From NCBI RefSeq assembly GCF_004328645.1, contig NZ_CP031395.1:2939501-3003500 (forward strand): a stretch of DNA of 64,000 bases. Reading direction: 5' to 3'. Positions 9,873 through 18,088 of the stretch are shown one piece after another. A model generated the notes under the pieces. It searched no databases, was not told where the DNA came from, and saw nothing but the letters and a program-made list of their open reading frames with translations. The DNA comes from Hylemonella gracilis. Lineage in GTDB: Bacteria > Pseudomonadota > Gammaproteobacteria > Burkholderiales > Burkholderiaceae_C. The first letter of the stretch is position 1. Each line of letters begins with the position of its first letter. Position numbers and translations under genes: made by a program.

Positions 9873-11165
9873 ATGACGATTTCTAACATCTCATCCACCG
9901 CCTCCGCGCTCAAGTTCATCACTTGCGGCTCGGTGGATGATGGCAAGAGCACGCTGATTGGCCGCCTGCTGGTCGACACCCGCGCCGTGCTGCAAGACCA
10001 CCTGGCCGGCGTGCAGCGCCAGGGCCAGACCGACCTGGCGCTGCTGACCGACGGCCTCACGGCCGAGCGCGAGCAGGGCATCACCATCGACGTGGCCTAC
10101 CGCTACTTCAGCACCGAGACGCGCAAGTTCATCATCGGCGACGCGCCAGGCCATGAACAGTACACGCGCAACATGGTCACGGCGGCCTCCAGCGCCGACG
10201 CGGCCGTGGTGCTGATCGACGCGACCAAGCTGGACTGGAAAAACCCGGCCCTCGCCCTGCTGCCCCAGACCCGCCGCCACAGCCTGCTGCTGCAGTTGTT
10301 GCGCGTGCCGGGCATCGTGTTCGCGGTCAACAAGCTCGACGCGGTGGACGACGCCGCGCTGGCGTTCCAGCACATCGGCGCCGCGCTCGCGGCCTTCGCG
10401 CAAAGCGCGGGCCTGAATGTCCAGGCCACCGTGCCCGTCTCTGCCCTGAAGGGCTGGAACGTGGTGGACGCTGCGGAGCAGCAAGGCTGGTGCGGCTACA
10501 ACGGCCCCACCCTGCTGCAAATCCTGGAAGCACTGCCCGTCACGCCTGCGGATGGGAACATGCCGTTCGCCTTTCCCGTGCAATGGGTCGAGAAGTTCTC
10601 GTCCTCCGCCGACACCTCGCAAGGCCGCCGCGTGTTCTGGGGCCGCGTGGCCGCGGGCTCGGTACGGGCCGGCGACGAGATCACCGTCTTTCCGAGCGGC
10701 CTGACCGCCATGGTGGCGCAGGTGCTGGACCATGTCCGCCAGCCCGGTGATGTGAGCGCCGGCCACAGCGCCGGCATCGTGCTCGACCGTGAGGTGGACG
10801 TGTCGCGCGGCGACTGGCTGCTCTCGACCGGGCACGCGCCCGCCACCCAGACGCTGCAGACCACCGTCGCCTGGCTGGACGATGAACCCCTGGTGCCGGG
10901 CAGGGTTTACTGGGCCCTGCATGGCCACCGTTGGGTCAAGGCCAAGGTGGCGCGCATCGCGCACCGCCTGAACATCCAGACCTTGGCCAAGGAAGAAGCC
11001 CAGCAACTCGAGGCCAACAGCATCGGCCACGTGGAACTGACGCTGCAAGCCCCGCTGGCCGTCCTGCCCTTTGCCCAGGCGCGGGTGCTGGGTTCGCTCA
11101 TCCTGGTCGACACGGCCAGCCACCGGACGGCAGGGGCCGTTCTGGTGAACGCAGCCGCAGCCTGA
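9873..11165 (+). CDS. cysN: Sulfate adenylyltransferase subunit 1, GTPase (CysN)
   Basis: GTP-hydrolysing regulatory subunit of ATP sulfurylase, 430 residues. Elongation-factor-type motifs are clear: GSVDDGKST (19-27), DAPGHE near residue 90, and NKLD near 152, followed by the beta-barrel domains. It ends shortly after the barrel and lacks a C-terminal APS kinase domain, so it is CysN rather than the CysNC fusion. It follows cysD after a repeat-containing gap. ATG at 9873. Confidence 0.94.
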   Translation: MTISNISSTASALKFITCGSVDDGKSTLIGRLLVDTRAVLQDHLAGVQRQGQTDLALLTDGLTAEREQGITIDVAYRYFSTETRKFIIGDAPGHEQYTRNMVTAASSADAAVVLIDATKLDWKNPALALLPQTRRHSLLLQLLRVPGIVFAVNKLDAVDDAALAFQHIGAALAAFAQSAGLNVQATVPVSALKGWNVVDAAEQQGWCGYNGPTLLQILEALPVTPADGNMPFAFPVQWVEKFSSSADTSQGRRVFWGRVAAGSVRAGDEITVFPSGLTAMVAQVLDHVRQPGDVSAGHSAGIVLDREVDVSRGDWLLSTGHAPATQTLQTTVAWLDDEPLVPGRVYWALHGHRWVKAKVARIAHRLNIQTLAKEEAQQLEANSIGHVELTLQAPLAVLPFAQARVLGSLILVDTASHRTAGAVLVNAAAA

Positions 11166-11222
11166 GCCGATCCCAGGCCTCATCCTTTAAAATCGCGGGT
11201 TTCCACCCAGCCAGAACCACCA

Positions 11223-11552
11223 ATGACCCACGTCGTCACTGAAGCCTGCATCCGCTGCAAATACACCGATTGCGTCGATGTCTGCCCCGTCGACTGCTTC
11301 CGCGAAGGTCCGAACTTCCTGACCATCGACCCGGACGAGTGCATCGACTGCGCGGTCTGCATCCCCGAATGCCCGGTCAATGCCATCTACGCCGAGGAAG
11401 ACGTGCCGTCCGGCCAGATGCACATGATCAAGCTGAATGCGGAACTGGCCCGCGCACCGGGCTGGAAGAGCATCACCAAGCGCAAGGCGGCCCTGCCGGA
11501 TGCCGAGCAGTGGAAAGACAAGACCGGCAAACTGTCCGAGCTTCAGCGCTGA
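11223..11552 (+). CDS. fdxA: 7Fe ferredoxin FdxA ([3Fe-4S][4Fe-4S])
   Basis: Electron carrier of 109 residues, close to Azotobacter ferredoxin I-type proteins. Cysteines 9, 17, 21 and 50 together with 12, 25, 40, 43 and 46 fit the 7Fe pattern; the segment [20 protein letters not shown] is diagnostic. The C-terminal extension after residue 60 ([17 protein letters not shown]) is also family-typical. It lies 57 bases after cysN and just before a ferredoxin-NADP reductase, so the two may pass electrons from NADPH to CysI. Confidence 0.94.
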   Translation: MTHVVTEACIRCKYTDCVDVCPVDCFREGPNFLTIDPDECIDCAVCIPECPVNAIYAEEDVPSGQMHMIKLNAELARAPGWKSITKRKAALPDAEQWKDKTGKLSELQR

Positions 11553-11618
11553 ACCTCGACGCGCCCACGCCGCTGATTTCTCAACACTGGGCCGGCCCGG
11601 CTCGCTCTCTACGTTACC

Positions 11619-12716
11619 GTGCAGTTCCAAACCCCGTTCCACACCCATGTCGGCGGCCCTGACAGCCCCGTGATCGAGACCGACGCCGTCATCATCGGCG
11701 CAGGCCCCGTGGGCCTGTTCCAGGTCTTCGAACTCGGTCTGCTCGAAGTCAAGACCCATGTGATCGACTCGCTCGCCTACCCCGGCGGCCAACCCATCGA
11801 GCTGTATCCGGACAAGCCGATCTACGACATTCCGGCCGTGCCCGTCTGCACGGGACAAGAGCTGACCGACTCCCTGCTCAAGCAGATCGAGCCCTTCGGC
11901 GCCACCTTCCACCTGGGCCAGACCGTGACCGTGGTGCAGAAACGCGACGACGGGCGCTTTGATGTCGAGACCGACAAGGGCACCCGCTTCATCACCAAGA
12001 CCATCTTCATCGCCGCGGGCGTGGGCGCCTTCGAGCCGCGCACGCTGAAGGTGGACGGGCTGGACAAATTCACGGGCACGCAGCTCCATTACCGCGTCAA
12101 GAACCCGGCCGATTTCGCGGGCAAGAACCTGCTGATCGTGGGCGGAGGCGACTCCGCCCTGGACTGGACGTTGAACTTCACCAGCGAAGGCCCGAACAAG
12201 GCCGAGAGCGTGATCCTCGTGCACCGCCGCGACGGCTTCAAGGCCGCGCCTGCCAACGTGGCCAAGATGCGGGAACTGTGCGAGGCCTATGAGATGCAGT
12301 TCATGGTCGGGCAGATCACGGACTTCGAGGAGAAGGACGGCAAACTGGCCGCCGTGAAGGTGACAGGCGGCGACGGCGTGACGCGTGTGGTGCCGCTGGA
12401 CATGCTGCTGGTCTTCTTCGGCCTGTCACCCAAGCTCGGGCCGATCGCGGACTGGGGCTTGGCCATCGAGCGCAAGCAGTTGGTGGTGGACACGGAAAAG
12501 TTCAGCACCAGCGTGCCGGGCATCTTCGCCGTGGGCGACATCAACACCTACCCGGGCAAGAAGAAGCTGATCCTGAGCGGCTTCCACGAATGCGCCCTGG
12601 CCGCCTTTGGCGCCATGCCTTTCATCAACCCGGACAAGAAGGTGCACCTGCAGTACACGACGACCAGCCCCAAGCTGCACAAGGTGCTGGGAGTGGAGTC
12701 GCCGGTGTTTGACTGA
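11619..12716 (+). CDS. Ferredoxin-NADP(+) reductase, thioredoxin-reductase-like type
   Basis: Flavoprotein of 365 residues expected to exchange electrons between NADPH and ferredoxin. The FAD motif [10 protein letters not shown] sits at 25-34 and the NADPH-binding motif [10 protein letters not shown] near 172-181; [21 protein letters not shown] and the ending [19 protein letters not shown] are signatures of the bacterial TrxR-like FNR family. The start is a GTG at 11619; the ATG at 11647 is out of frame. It follows fdxA by 66 bases and is closed by a strong terminator, so it ends the cys transcription block. Confidence 0.9.
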   Translation: MQFQTPFHTHVGGPDSPVIETDAVIIGAGPVGLFQVFELGLLEVKTHVIDSLAYPGGQPIELYPDKPIYDIPAVPVCTGQELTDSLLKQIEPFGATFHLGQTVTVVQKRDDGRFDVETDKGTRFITKTIFIAAGVGAFEPRTLKVDGLDKFTGTQLHYRVKNPADFAGKNLLIVGGGDSALDWTLNFTSEGPNKAESVILVHRRDGFKAAPANVAKMRELCEAYEMQFMVGQITDFEEKDGKLAAVKVTGGDGVTRVVPLDMLLVFFGLSPKLGPIADWGLAIERKQLVVDTEKFSTSVPGIFAVGDINTYPGKKKLILSGFHECALAAFGAMPFINPDKKVHLQYTTTSPKLHKVLGVESPVFD

Positions 12717-12768
12717 CCTTTGTGCTTCTCCTGTCCTGTGTTGTTCACAGGGCGGCGCTGATGGAAAC

Positions 12769-12795
12769 CAAGCCCGCTTCGTGCGGGCTTTTTTG
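12769..12795 (+). terminator. Rho-independent terminator after the cys/ferredoxin block
   Basis: Stem AAGCCCGC / GCGGGCTT with loop TTCGT, followed by six T residues, 53 bases after the ferredoxin-NADP reductase stop codon. A textbook intrinsic terminator. Confidence 0.9.
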
Positions 12796-12812
12796 TGGCT
12801 TCGTGGAAGAGT

Positions 12813-13195
12813 CGCACCGGGCCTGCCCCCAGCACGCTCATACGGGGATGGCCTTCGGTTTCGCGCTTCAGACGGGCATGAAGCCGCTGCGGCATAACTT
12901 ACTGCGCGCCTGCGGCGCTCCGTTCAAACACGATGCCGCAAATCAGAGGACGATGCGCCGCACTTGCGGCGCTGCGGCTTCATGCCCGGCCAGGTGATGC
13001 TGAATGAGTCTGCCGATGGGCTGCGCCACATGACGGGATGGGATGCAAGGCGCAAACCGCAGCCATAGCCCAGCTATGGCGAGGATTTGCAACGCCGCAG
13101 ACCGCCCGCCATGCGGATGCGGCACGCGGCGAGACTTGTTCAGCATCGCCTCATCGCCATCCCCGAAATCGCGCGCTGGGGGCAGGCCCGGTGCG
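12813..13195. repeat. Palindromic MITE-like element, copy A (interrupted)
   Basis: Bounded by 25-base terminal inverted repeats, 12813-12837 and 13171-13195, that match at 24 of 25 positions and begin CGCACCGGGCCTGCC. The interior (12838-12990) is closely similar to the reverse complement of the interior of copy B at 14644-14880, including the stretch that reads TTCAAACACGATGCCGCAAA. A second element is inserted at 12992-13151. No protein-coding capacity is seen. Together with copy B it encloses a low-GC gene. The region 12797-13375 holds no gene. Confidence 0.75.
12992..13151. mobile_element. Nested 160-bp MITE-like element inside copy A
   Basis: Its ends are inverted repeats: 12992 onward and the reverse complement from 13151 share AGGnGATGCTGAAnnAGTCT. 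The centre folds as GCCATAG / CTATGGC around 13061-13080, so nearly the whole element is an imperfect palindrome. It contains no open frame. Its position inside copy A shows it arrived later. Such short elements are usually moved by the transposase of a related full-length insertion sequence, which is not in this window; clear target duplications were not identified. Confidence 0.65.
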
Positions 13196-13375
13196 AATTG
13201 CGGTTGATGTCACGACTTCATTTCGATTTTTCCATCTTGCACAGGTGGCTGCGCCATCAAGCATGCGGGATTTCACGGCTTTTTATATCACTGGAAACGC
13301 ATAGCGTCGGCCCTGGCGCCTAAAAAACGTTAGTGAATTTTGAAAATTTGGGTAGTTAAATCAAGGAGATGCAGG

Positions 13376-14197
13376 ATGTTGAAAATTCCAAAGAAGGTCG
13401 TAGATCGCATTGCAGGAGACCTAAAAGCGTATCAAATCGTTGCCGCCTCTCATAAATCGAGAGATGTTTCGGAGGCAGATACGGTTACGCTCATCAAAGA
13501 TATCCTTGCCGACTGTTTCGGCTTTGACAAATATTCAGAACTCACGAGTGAGCAGCAGATTCGCGGCACCTTCTGTGATCTTGCTGTGAAGATCGATGGA
13601 AAAATCAAATATCTGATTGAAGTTAAGGCAGCAGGAGTCAGTCTCAACGATTCGCACCTTCGCCAAGCAGTGAATTACGGCGCGAATCAAGGTATTGAGT
13701 GGGTTGTTCTTACCAACTCCGTCGAGTGGCATCTGCATAGAATCAAGTTTGGTCAGCCGATTGACCACGAAGAGGTTTCCTCATTCAACCTGCTTGAGGT
13801 CAGCGCTAAGAATGAAGAAGACCTAAAGAAGATGTTCCTTCTTTGTCGTGAAGGAATCGGCGCAGATGCAATGGGGGCATACCACCAGCACACACAAATC
13901 GTGAACCGCTTCACAATTGCCCAAGTACTTCTCACGGAGCCTATTGTTTCGGCAATTCGCAAGGAGGTTCGCAAGATTTTCCCTGAAATCAAGATCGATC
14001 ACGAGCAGATTTCTGACTTCCTCAACAACGAGGTCTTAAAGCGCGAGGTCATTGAGGGGGAAAAAGCAAAGGAGACTCAGCAAAAGATTAGAAGAATCCT
14101 TGCAAAACAAGCCAGGCTGGCCGAGAAAAAACCGGAGAAGACTGATCAGATTGCAGTTACAGAAGAGAGCGGGGGAAATGGTGCGGAAAATGCATAG
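13376..14197 (+). CDS. Orphan protein with HsdR N-terminal (type I restriction nuclease-like) domain
   Basis: Protein of 273 residues whose first two thirds match the N-terminal nuclease domain of type I restriction R subunits and related orphan proteins. A PD-(D/E)xK-like core is visible: Asp68 in FCDLAVKIDGK, then Glu82-Val-Lys84 in YLIEVKA, followed by LRQAVNYGANQGIEWVVLTN, the typical QxxxY helix and strand. No helicase domain follows; the C-terminus is a charged helix. AAGGAG seven bases before the ATG at 13376 fixes the start. Base composition is clearly lower in GC than all neighbours and codon use differs, indicating transfer. No HsdM or HsdS gene is adjacent, so it could be a defence protein, a remnant, or a domesticated nuclease. 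Confidence 0.8.
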   Translation: MLKIPKKVVDRIAGDLKAYQIVAASHKSRDVSEADTVTLIKDILADCFGFDKYSELTSEQQIRGTFCDLAVKIDGKIKYLIEVKAAGVSLNDSHLRQAVNYGANQGIEWVVLTNSVEWHLHRIKFGQPIDHEEVSSFNLLEVSAKNEEDLKKMFLLCREGIGADAMGAYHQHTQIVNRFTIAQVLLTEPIVSAIRKEVRKIFPEIKIDHEQISDFLNNEVLKREVIEGEKAKETQQKIRRILAKQARLAEKKPEKTDQIAVTEESGGNGAENA

Positions 14198-14260
14198 CCA
14201 TTCTCTGTAGGCTCGACGATCCGCAGGGCCGGGGCCACTTAGACGATGGCGTCTGGGCGC

Positions 14261-14503
14261 TCAGCCTCGCAACTGCGCCAGCGCCGCCTGCAGACCCGCC
14301 ACGCCACCCACGCGCTGGTCGTTGATGAAGATCTGCGGCATCTGGCGCACGGACGGGCCGCATTTTTCATAGAACGCCAGGCGCTCGGCCTCGTCATCGA
14401 TGCGGATTTCCTCGAACGGCAGTGAGCGGCTCTTGAGCAGCATCTTGGCCGTGTCGCATTGCTGGCAGGCGGATTTGGAATAGACGGTAATTTTCAGGGT
14501 CAT
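14261..14503 (-). CDS. Glutaredoxin-family thiol oxidoreductase
   Basis: Small redox protein of 80 residues. The N-terminus MTLKITVYSKSACQQCDTAK has the CxxC active site CQQC at positions 13-16, with MPQIFINDQRVGGVAGLQAALAQL giving the cis-Pro and the glutathione- or NrdH-type binding region. The CQQC motif and short length are closer to NrdH/GrxC-like proteins than to classical CPYC glutaredoxins. The ATG at 14503 is used; the ATG at 14509 would add two residues. A longer in-frame extension upstream runs through a chemoreceptor fragment and the MITE-like repeat and is not believed. No ribonucleotide reductase gene is nearby, so its partner is unknown. Confidence 0.85.
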   Translation of the reverse strand: MTLKITVYSKSACQQCDTAKMLLKSRSLPFEEIRIDDEAERLAFYEKCGPSVRQMPQIFINDQRVGGVAGLQAALAQLRG

Positions 14504-14551
14504 GCCCATGAGTCTAGCGAGGGCGCTATTCGCACGGGCATCGCCGCCCAT

Positions 14552-14622
14552 TTCGATGGCTTCGCTGATCTGCACTACGCCCCGCGATTGCTCCTCCATG
14601 GCTTGGGAGATTTCGTGCATGC
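14552..14622 (-). pseudogene. Fragment of a methyl-accepting chemotaxis protein gene
   Basis: About 71 bases that, read on the minus strand, encode [22 protein letters not shown]. This is nearly the same as [22 protein letters not shown] in the intact chemoreceptor at 18684-20222, and the DNA is very similar too. It lacks everything else of the gene and directly borders the MITE-like copy B, so it is a displaced gene scrap. Confidence 0.75.
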
Positions 14623-14643
14623 AGTGCCAGTGCACAACTTCCA

Positions 14644-14880
14644 CCGCGCCGGGCCCACCGCCAGCGCGCGATTTCGGGGATGGCGCTTCAGACGGGCCTG
14701 AAGCCGCAGCGCCGCAAGTGCGGCGCATCGTCCTCTGATTTGCGGCATCGTGTTTGAACGGAGCGCCTACCTGACAAGGTGGGCGCGCAGTGAGTTATGC
14801 CGCAGCGGCTTCAGGCGCGGCTGAAGCGCGAAGCCGAAGGCCATCCCCGTATGAGCGCGCTGGCGGTGGGCCCGGCGCGG
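14644..14880. repeat. Palindromic MITE-like element, copy B
   Basis: A 237-bp element with perfect 26-base terminal inverted repeats (14644-14669 and 14855-14880, starting CCGCGCCGGGCC). The interior is itself largely palindromic and matches copy A at 12813-13195 in the opposite orientation; copy B has an extra 13 bases or so around 14767-14780 and no nested insertion. It carries no gene. It lies 22 bases from the chemoreceptor fragment and upstream of the TfoX-domain gene, whose promoter region it may have altered. Confidence 0.8.
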
Positions 14881-14952
14881 CATACCCCGCCCCGCCACTC
14901 AGTATGCTTGCGGTTCACGCCACCCACGCTGCACTGGAAAGCCTCGCCCTGC

Positions 14953-15318
14953 ATGTCAACCAAGCGCACCGCCCCGTCGTCGCCCGGACCGCGGTCAAGC
15001 ACGCGCAGTTCGTCGCGTGCGCGGAAGTCTCCGCCCTCTGCGCCCGATTCGGTTGCAGCAGAGCTAGCCGCGCAGCTCAACTTGGGGCCGAAATCAGCGC
15101 AAGCGCTCGTCGCCGCGGGCATCACGTCCCTCGAGGAGCTACGCAGCCTGGGCTCCGTCGCGGCCTACGTCACAGCCAAGCAGCACACGCCTGCAGCCAC
15201 GCTCAACCTGCTCTGGGCGCTTGAAGGCGCCCTGTCGTCCCTGCCTTGGCAAACCGTCGCCCACGAACACCGAACCAGCCTGCTCCTTGCGCTGGAGCAG
15301 TACCAGAACGGCGGTTGA
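14953..15318 (+). CDS. TfoX C-terminal-domain protein
   Basis: Protein of 121 residues. After a Ser/Pro-rich basic N-terminus, residues from about 45 match the TfoX C-terminal domain: LNLGPKSAQALVAAGITSLEELRSLGSVAAY, a helix-hairpin-helix-like unit, then LNLLWALEGALSSLPWQTV. Full TfoX/Sxy proteins, which control competence genes, also have an N-terminal domain that is missing here; stand-alone C-terminal-domain proteins are known but uncharacterised. The ATG at 14953 is chosen because sequence upstream belongs to the MITE-like element. Function is not inferable beyond a possible DNA- or protein-binding role. Confidence 0.72.
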   Translation: MSTKRTAPSSPGPRSSTRSSSRARKSPPSAPDSVAAELAAQLNLGPKSAQALVAAGITSLEELRSLGSVAAYVTAKQHTPAATLNLLWALEGALSSLPWQTVAHEHRTSLLLALEQYQNGG

Positions 15319-15388
15319 AGCCTCCACACAAGTGCACCTCTCGCATCGGCGCACCGGCCGATGAAGCACCTTGCCAGAGCAGGATGCG

Positions 15389-18088
15389 TCACGCGCTTTG
15401 GCGCGCCCCAACGCAGGCCACTTGGGCTGCTTGCACGATGCTGGCCGCATCCACGCCAAAGTGGCCACGCAAGGCCGCACGCGTGTCGCTGCGCCCAAAG
15501 CCATCGGTGCCCAGGGTGGTGTAGCTGCGGCCTGACGGAAGAGAGGCCCGCACACTCTCCGGCACGGCGCGCACATAGTCGGTGGCGGCGATGATGGGGC
15601 CTTGGCTGTCACGCAGTTGCTGGGCCACGAAGGGCGTGGTGCCTTGGGTCTGAGAGGTCAGACCGTCGCGGGCCAATTCACTCCAGCTCGTGACGCTGTA
15701 CACGTGCACGCAGAACCCTTGCGCCGCCAGTTGCTGCGCGGCCTTGATCACCTCGGTCAGGATCGCGCCCGAACCCATCAGCGTGACGTGTGCCGATGCC
15801 GGGGCCGCTTGCGTCGCCTTGGGCTGGGTGCGCGCACGCGTTCGGGCCCTGCCATCGCCCGCGTCGCCGCCATCGCCATCGCCATCGCCATCGCGCGAGT
15901 AGCTCTTAAATTTGTAGCAACCACGCACGGCATCCGGCTCCGAGCCTGCGGGAAAGTCAGGCTGGGCGTAGTTCTCGTTCATCAGGGTCACGTAATAGAA
16001 AACGTCTTTCTGCTCTACCAGCATCTCGCGCATGCCGTGGTCGAGGATGACGGCCAGTTCGCCCGCGAACGCTGGGTCGTAGGCCTTGCAGTTGGGGATG
16101 GTGGCCGCCACCAGATGGCTGCTGCCATCCTGGTGCTGCAACCCCTCGCCGCCCAGCGTGGTGCGCCCCGAGGTGGCCCCGAGCAGGAAGCCGCGCGCCC
16201 GCTGGTCCGCCGCCGCCCAGATCGCGTCGCCCACGCGCTGAAAACCAAACATGCTGTAGTAGATGTAGAACGGCAGCATCGCCAGCCCATGCACGCTGTA
16301 GCTGGTGGCAGCAGCCGTCCAGCTGGCGATGGCGCCGGCCTCGCTGATGCCTTCTTCCAGGATCTGGCCATCCTGCGCCTCGCGGTAGCTCAGCACCGAG
16401 CCGATGTCCTCGGGCGCGTAGCGCTGGCCCAAGCTGGAATAGATGCCGACCTGCTTGAACAGGTTGGCCATGCCGAAGGTGCGTGCCTCGTCTGCCACGA
16501 TGGGCACCACGCGCGGCCCCAGTTCACCGTCCTTGAGCAAGTTGCCCAGCATGCGCACGAAAGCCATGGTCGTGCTCATCTCCTTGCCGTCGGCCTGCAG
16601 CGCCCACTGTGCGTAGCTGGCCAGCGCTGGCACGTTCAGCGGGGCGCAATCGCTGAAGCGTCGGGGCAGGTAGCCGCCCAGCCGCCGGCGCCGCGCGTGC
16701 AGGTACTGCAGCTCGGGGCTGTCGTCGGCGGGTTTGTAGAAACTGAGGGACGTGACCTGCTCGTCGGTGAGCGGCAGGCTAAAGCGGTTGCGAAAGGCGA
16801 TGAGGTCGGTCTCGTCGAATTTCTTGTGGCTGTGCGTGGTCATCTTGCCCTGCCCCGCACTGCCCATGCCGTAGCCCTTCTTGGTGTGGGCCAGGATGAC
16901 GGTGGGCTGGCCGGTGTGGGCCACCGCGGCGGCGTAGGCGGCGTGGATTTTCACGATGTCGTGCCCGCCCCGTTTCAGGCGATCAATCTGCTCGTCGGTC
17001 ATGCCCTGGGCCAGGCGTGCCAGCTCCGGGTTCTGGCCGAAGAAGGTGTCGCGGTTGTAGCGGCCGTCCTTGGCGGCGAAGGTCTGCATCTGGCCGTCCA
17101 CCGTGTTCGCGAAGGCGCGCGCCAGGGCGCCCGTGGTGTCGCGCGCGAACAGCCCGTCCCAGTCGCTGCCCCACAAGAGCTTGATGACGTTCCAGCCCGC
17201 GCCCGCGAACAGCTTTTCCAGCTCATCGATGATGCGGCCATTGCCGCGCACCGGGCCGTCCAGGCGCTGCAGATTGCAGTTCACCACCCATACCAGATTG
17301 TCGAGGCCCTCGCGGGCGGCGAGGGTCAGGGCGCTCATGCTCTCGGGCTCGTCCATCTCGCCATCGCCGAACACGCCCCACACGGTGCGGCCCGTGCAAT
17401 CCAGCAACTGGCGGTGCGTGAGGTAGCGCATGAAGCGCGCGTGGTAGATCGAGCTGATGGGCCCGATCCCCATGGACCCCGTGGGGAACTGCCAGAAGTC
17501 CGGCATCAGGGTTGGGTGCGGGTAACTGCACAGGCCGCGCGCGCCTTGGCCGGTCCGGGCCTGGGGCGAGGTGAGCTCTTGGCGGTAGTGGGCCAGATCG
17601 TACTCGGTCAAACGGCCTTCCAGGTAGGCGCGCGCGTACACGCCCGGCGCGCTGTGGGGCTGGAAGAACACGAGGTCGCCCAGACTCGCGGGGCCCTGCG
17701 CCTGGCCCTCGCCACGTGCACGGAAGAAGTGGTTGTAGCCGGTCTCGAACAAATCGGCCGCGCTGGCGTAGCTGGCGATGTGACCGCCCAGCTCGCCATA
17801 AGCCTGGTTGGCGCGCACCACCATGGCCAGCGCATTCCAGCGGATCAGGGAGGCCAGACGCTCTTCGATGGCCAGATCGCCCGGAAAGGCAGGCTGCGCG
17901 TCCACCGCGATGGTGTTCACGTAAGGCGTGGCCAGTTCAGGCTGCCAGCCGATGCGCCGCGCACGGGCCTGAGTCGCCAAGGTGTTCAGGATATGGCGGG
18001 CGCGCTCGGCGCCCTGGCTGGCGATCAGCGCGGCGAACGCGTCTTGCCATTCGGCGGTTTCCTGGGGATCGGTGTCGGGCGTGTTCAT
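15389..18088 (-). CDS. Homodimeric AceE-type 2-oxoacid dehydrogenase E1 (pyruvate dehydrogenase E1-like)
   Basis: Thiamine-diphosphate enzyme of 899 residues, family length. The ThDP-binding motif runs from GDGEMDEPES to VVNCN; PTGSMGIGPISSIYHARFMRYL and AHTKKGYGMG are further AceE signatures. It would decarboxylate a 2-oxoacid and pass the acyl group to a lipoyl E2. No E2 or E3 gene is adjacent, and the gene is divergent from an Lrp/AsnC regulator. That arrangement recalls Pseudomonas putida mdeB, an AceE relative acting on 2-oxobutyrate next to the Lrp-like mdeR, so it may be a paralogue rather than the main PDH. The C-terminal part holds a low-complexity DGDGDG/RARTRART insert from a tandem repeat. 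ATG at 18088. Confidence 0.85.
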   Translation of the reverse strand: MNTPDTDPQETAEWQDAFAALIASQGAERARHILNTLATQARARRIGWQPELATPYVNTIAVDAQPAFPGDLAIEERLASLIRWNALAMVVRANQAYGELGGHIASYASAADLFETGYNHFFRARGEGQAQGPASLGDLVFFQPHSAPGVYARAYLEGRLTEYDLAHYRQELTSPQARTGQGARGLCSYPHPTLMPDFWQFPTGSMGIGPISSIYHARFMRYLTHRQLLDCTGRTVWGVFGDGEMDEPESMSALTLAAREGLDNLVWVVNCNLQRLDGPVRGNGRIIDELEKLFAGAGWNVIKLLWGSDWDGLFARDTTGALARAFANTVDGQMQTFAAKDGRYNRDTFFGQNPELARLAQGMTDEQIDRLKRGGHDIVKIHAAYAAAVAHTGQPTVILAHTKKGYGMGSAGQGKMTTHSHKKFDETDLIAFRNRFSLPLTDEQVTSLSFYKPADDSPELQYLHARRRRLGGYLPRRFSDCAPLNVPALASYAQWALQADGKEMSTTMAFVRMLGNLLKDGELGPRVVPIVADEARTFGMANLFKQVGIYSSLGQRYAPEDIGSVLSYREAQDGQILEEGISEAGAIASWTAAATSYSVHGLAMLPFYIYYSMFGFQRVGDAIWAAADQRARGFLLGATSGRTTLGGEGLQHQDGSSHLVAATIPNCKAYDPAFAGELAVILDHGMREMLVEQKDVFYYVTLMNENYAQPDFPAGSEPDAVRGCYKFKSYSRDGDGDGDGGDAGDGRARTRARTQPKATQAAPASAHVTLMGSGAILTEVIKAAQQLAAQGFCVHVYSVTSWSELARDGLTSQTQGTTPFVAQQLRDSQGPIIAATDYVRAVPESVRASLPSGRSYTTLGTDGFGRSDTRAALRGHFGVDAASIVQAAQVACVGARQSA
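15871..15894 (+). repeat. Hexamer tandem repeat inside the aceE-like gene
   Basis: Four exact copies of CATCGC on the plus strand, read as GATGGC (Asp-Gly) in the gene. They belong to a low-complexity insert of about 30 residues between the KFKSYSR segment and the C-terminal domain. The unit length keeps the reading frame whatever the copy number. Confidence 0.85.

Noticed and set aside
12797..13375. Short genes in the gap after the ferredoxin reductase
   Set aside because: All frames here translate palindromic repeat DNA and appear again, translated in other frames, at copy B.
14504..14728. N-terminal extension of the glutaredoxin
   Set aside because: The in-frame stretch runs through the chemoreceptor scrap and the MITE-like repeat; the conserved protein begins at MTLKITVYS.
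15389..18088. Main pyruvate dehydrogenase operon
   Set aside because: Only the E1 gene is present; E2 and E3 are not adjacent, so the locus was not called a PDH operon.
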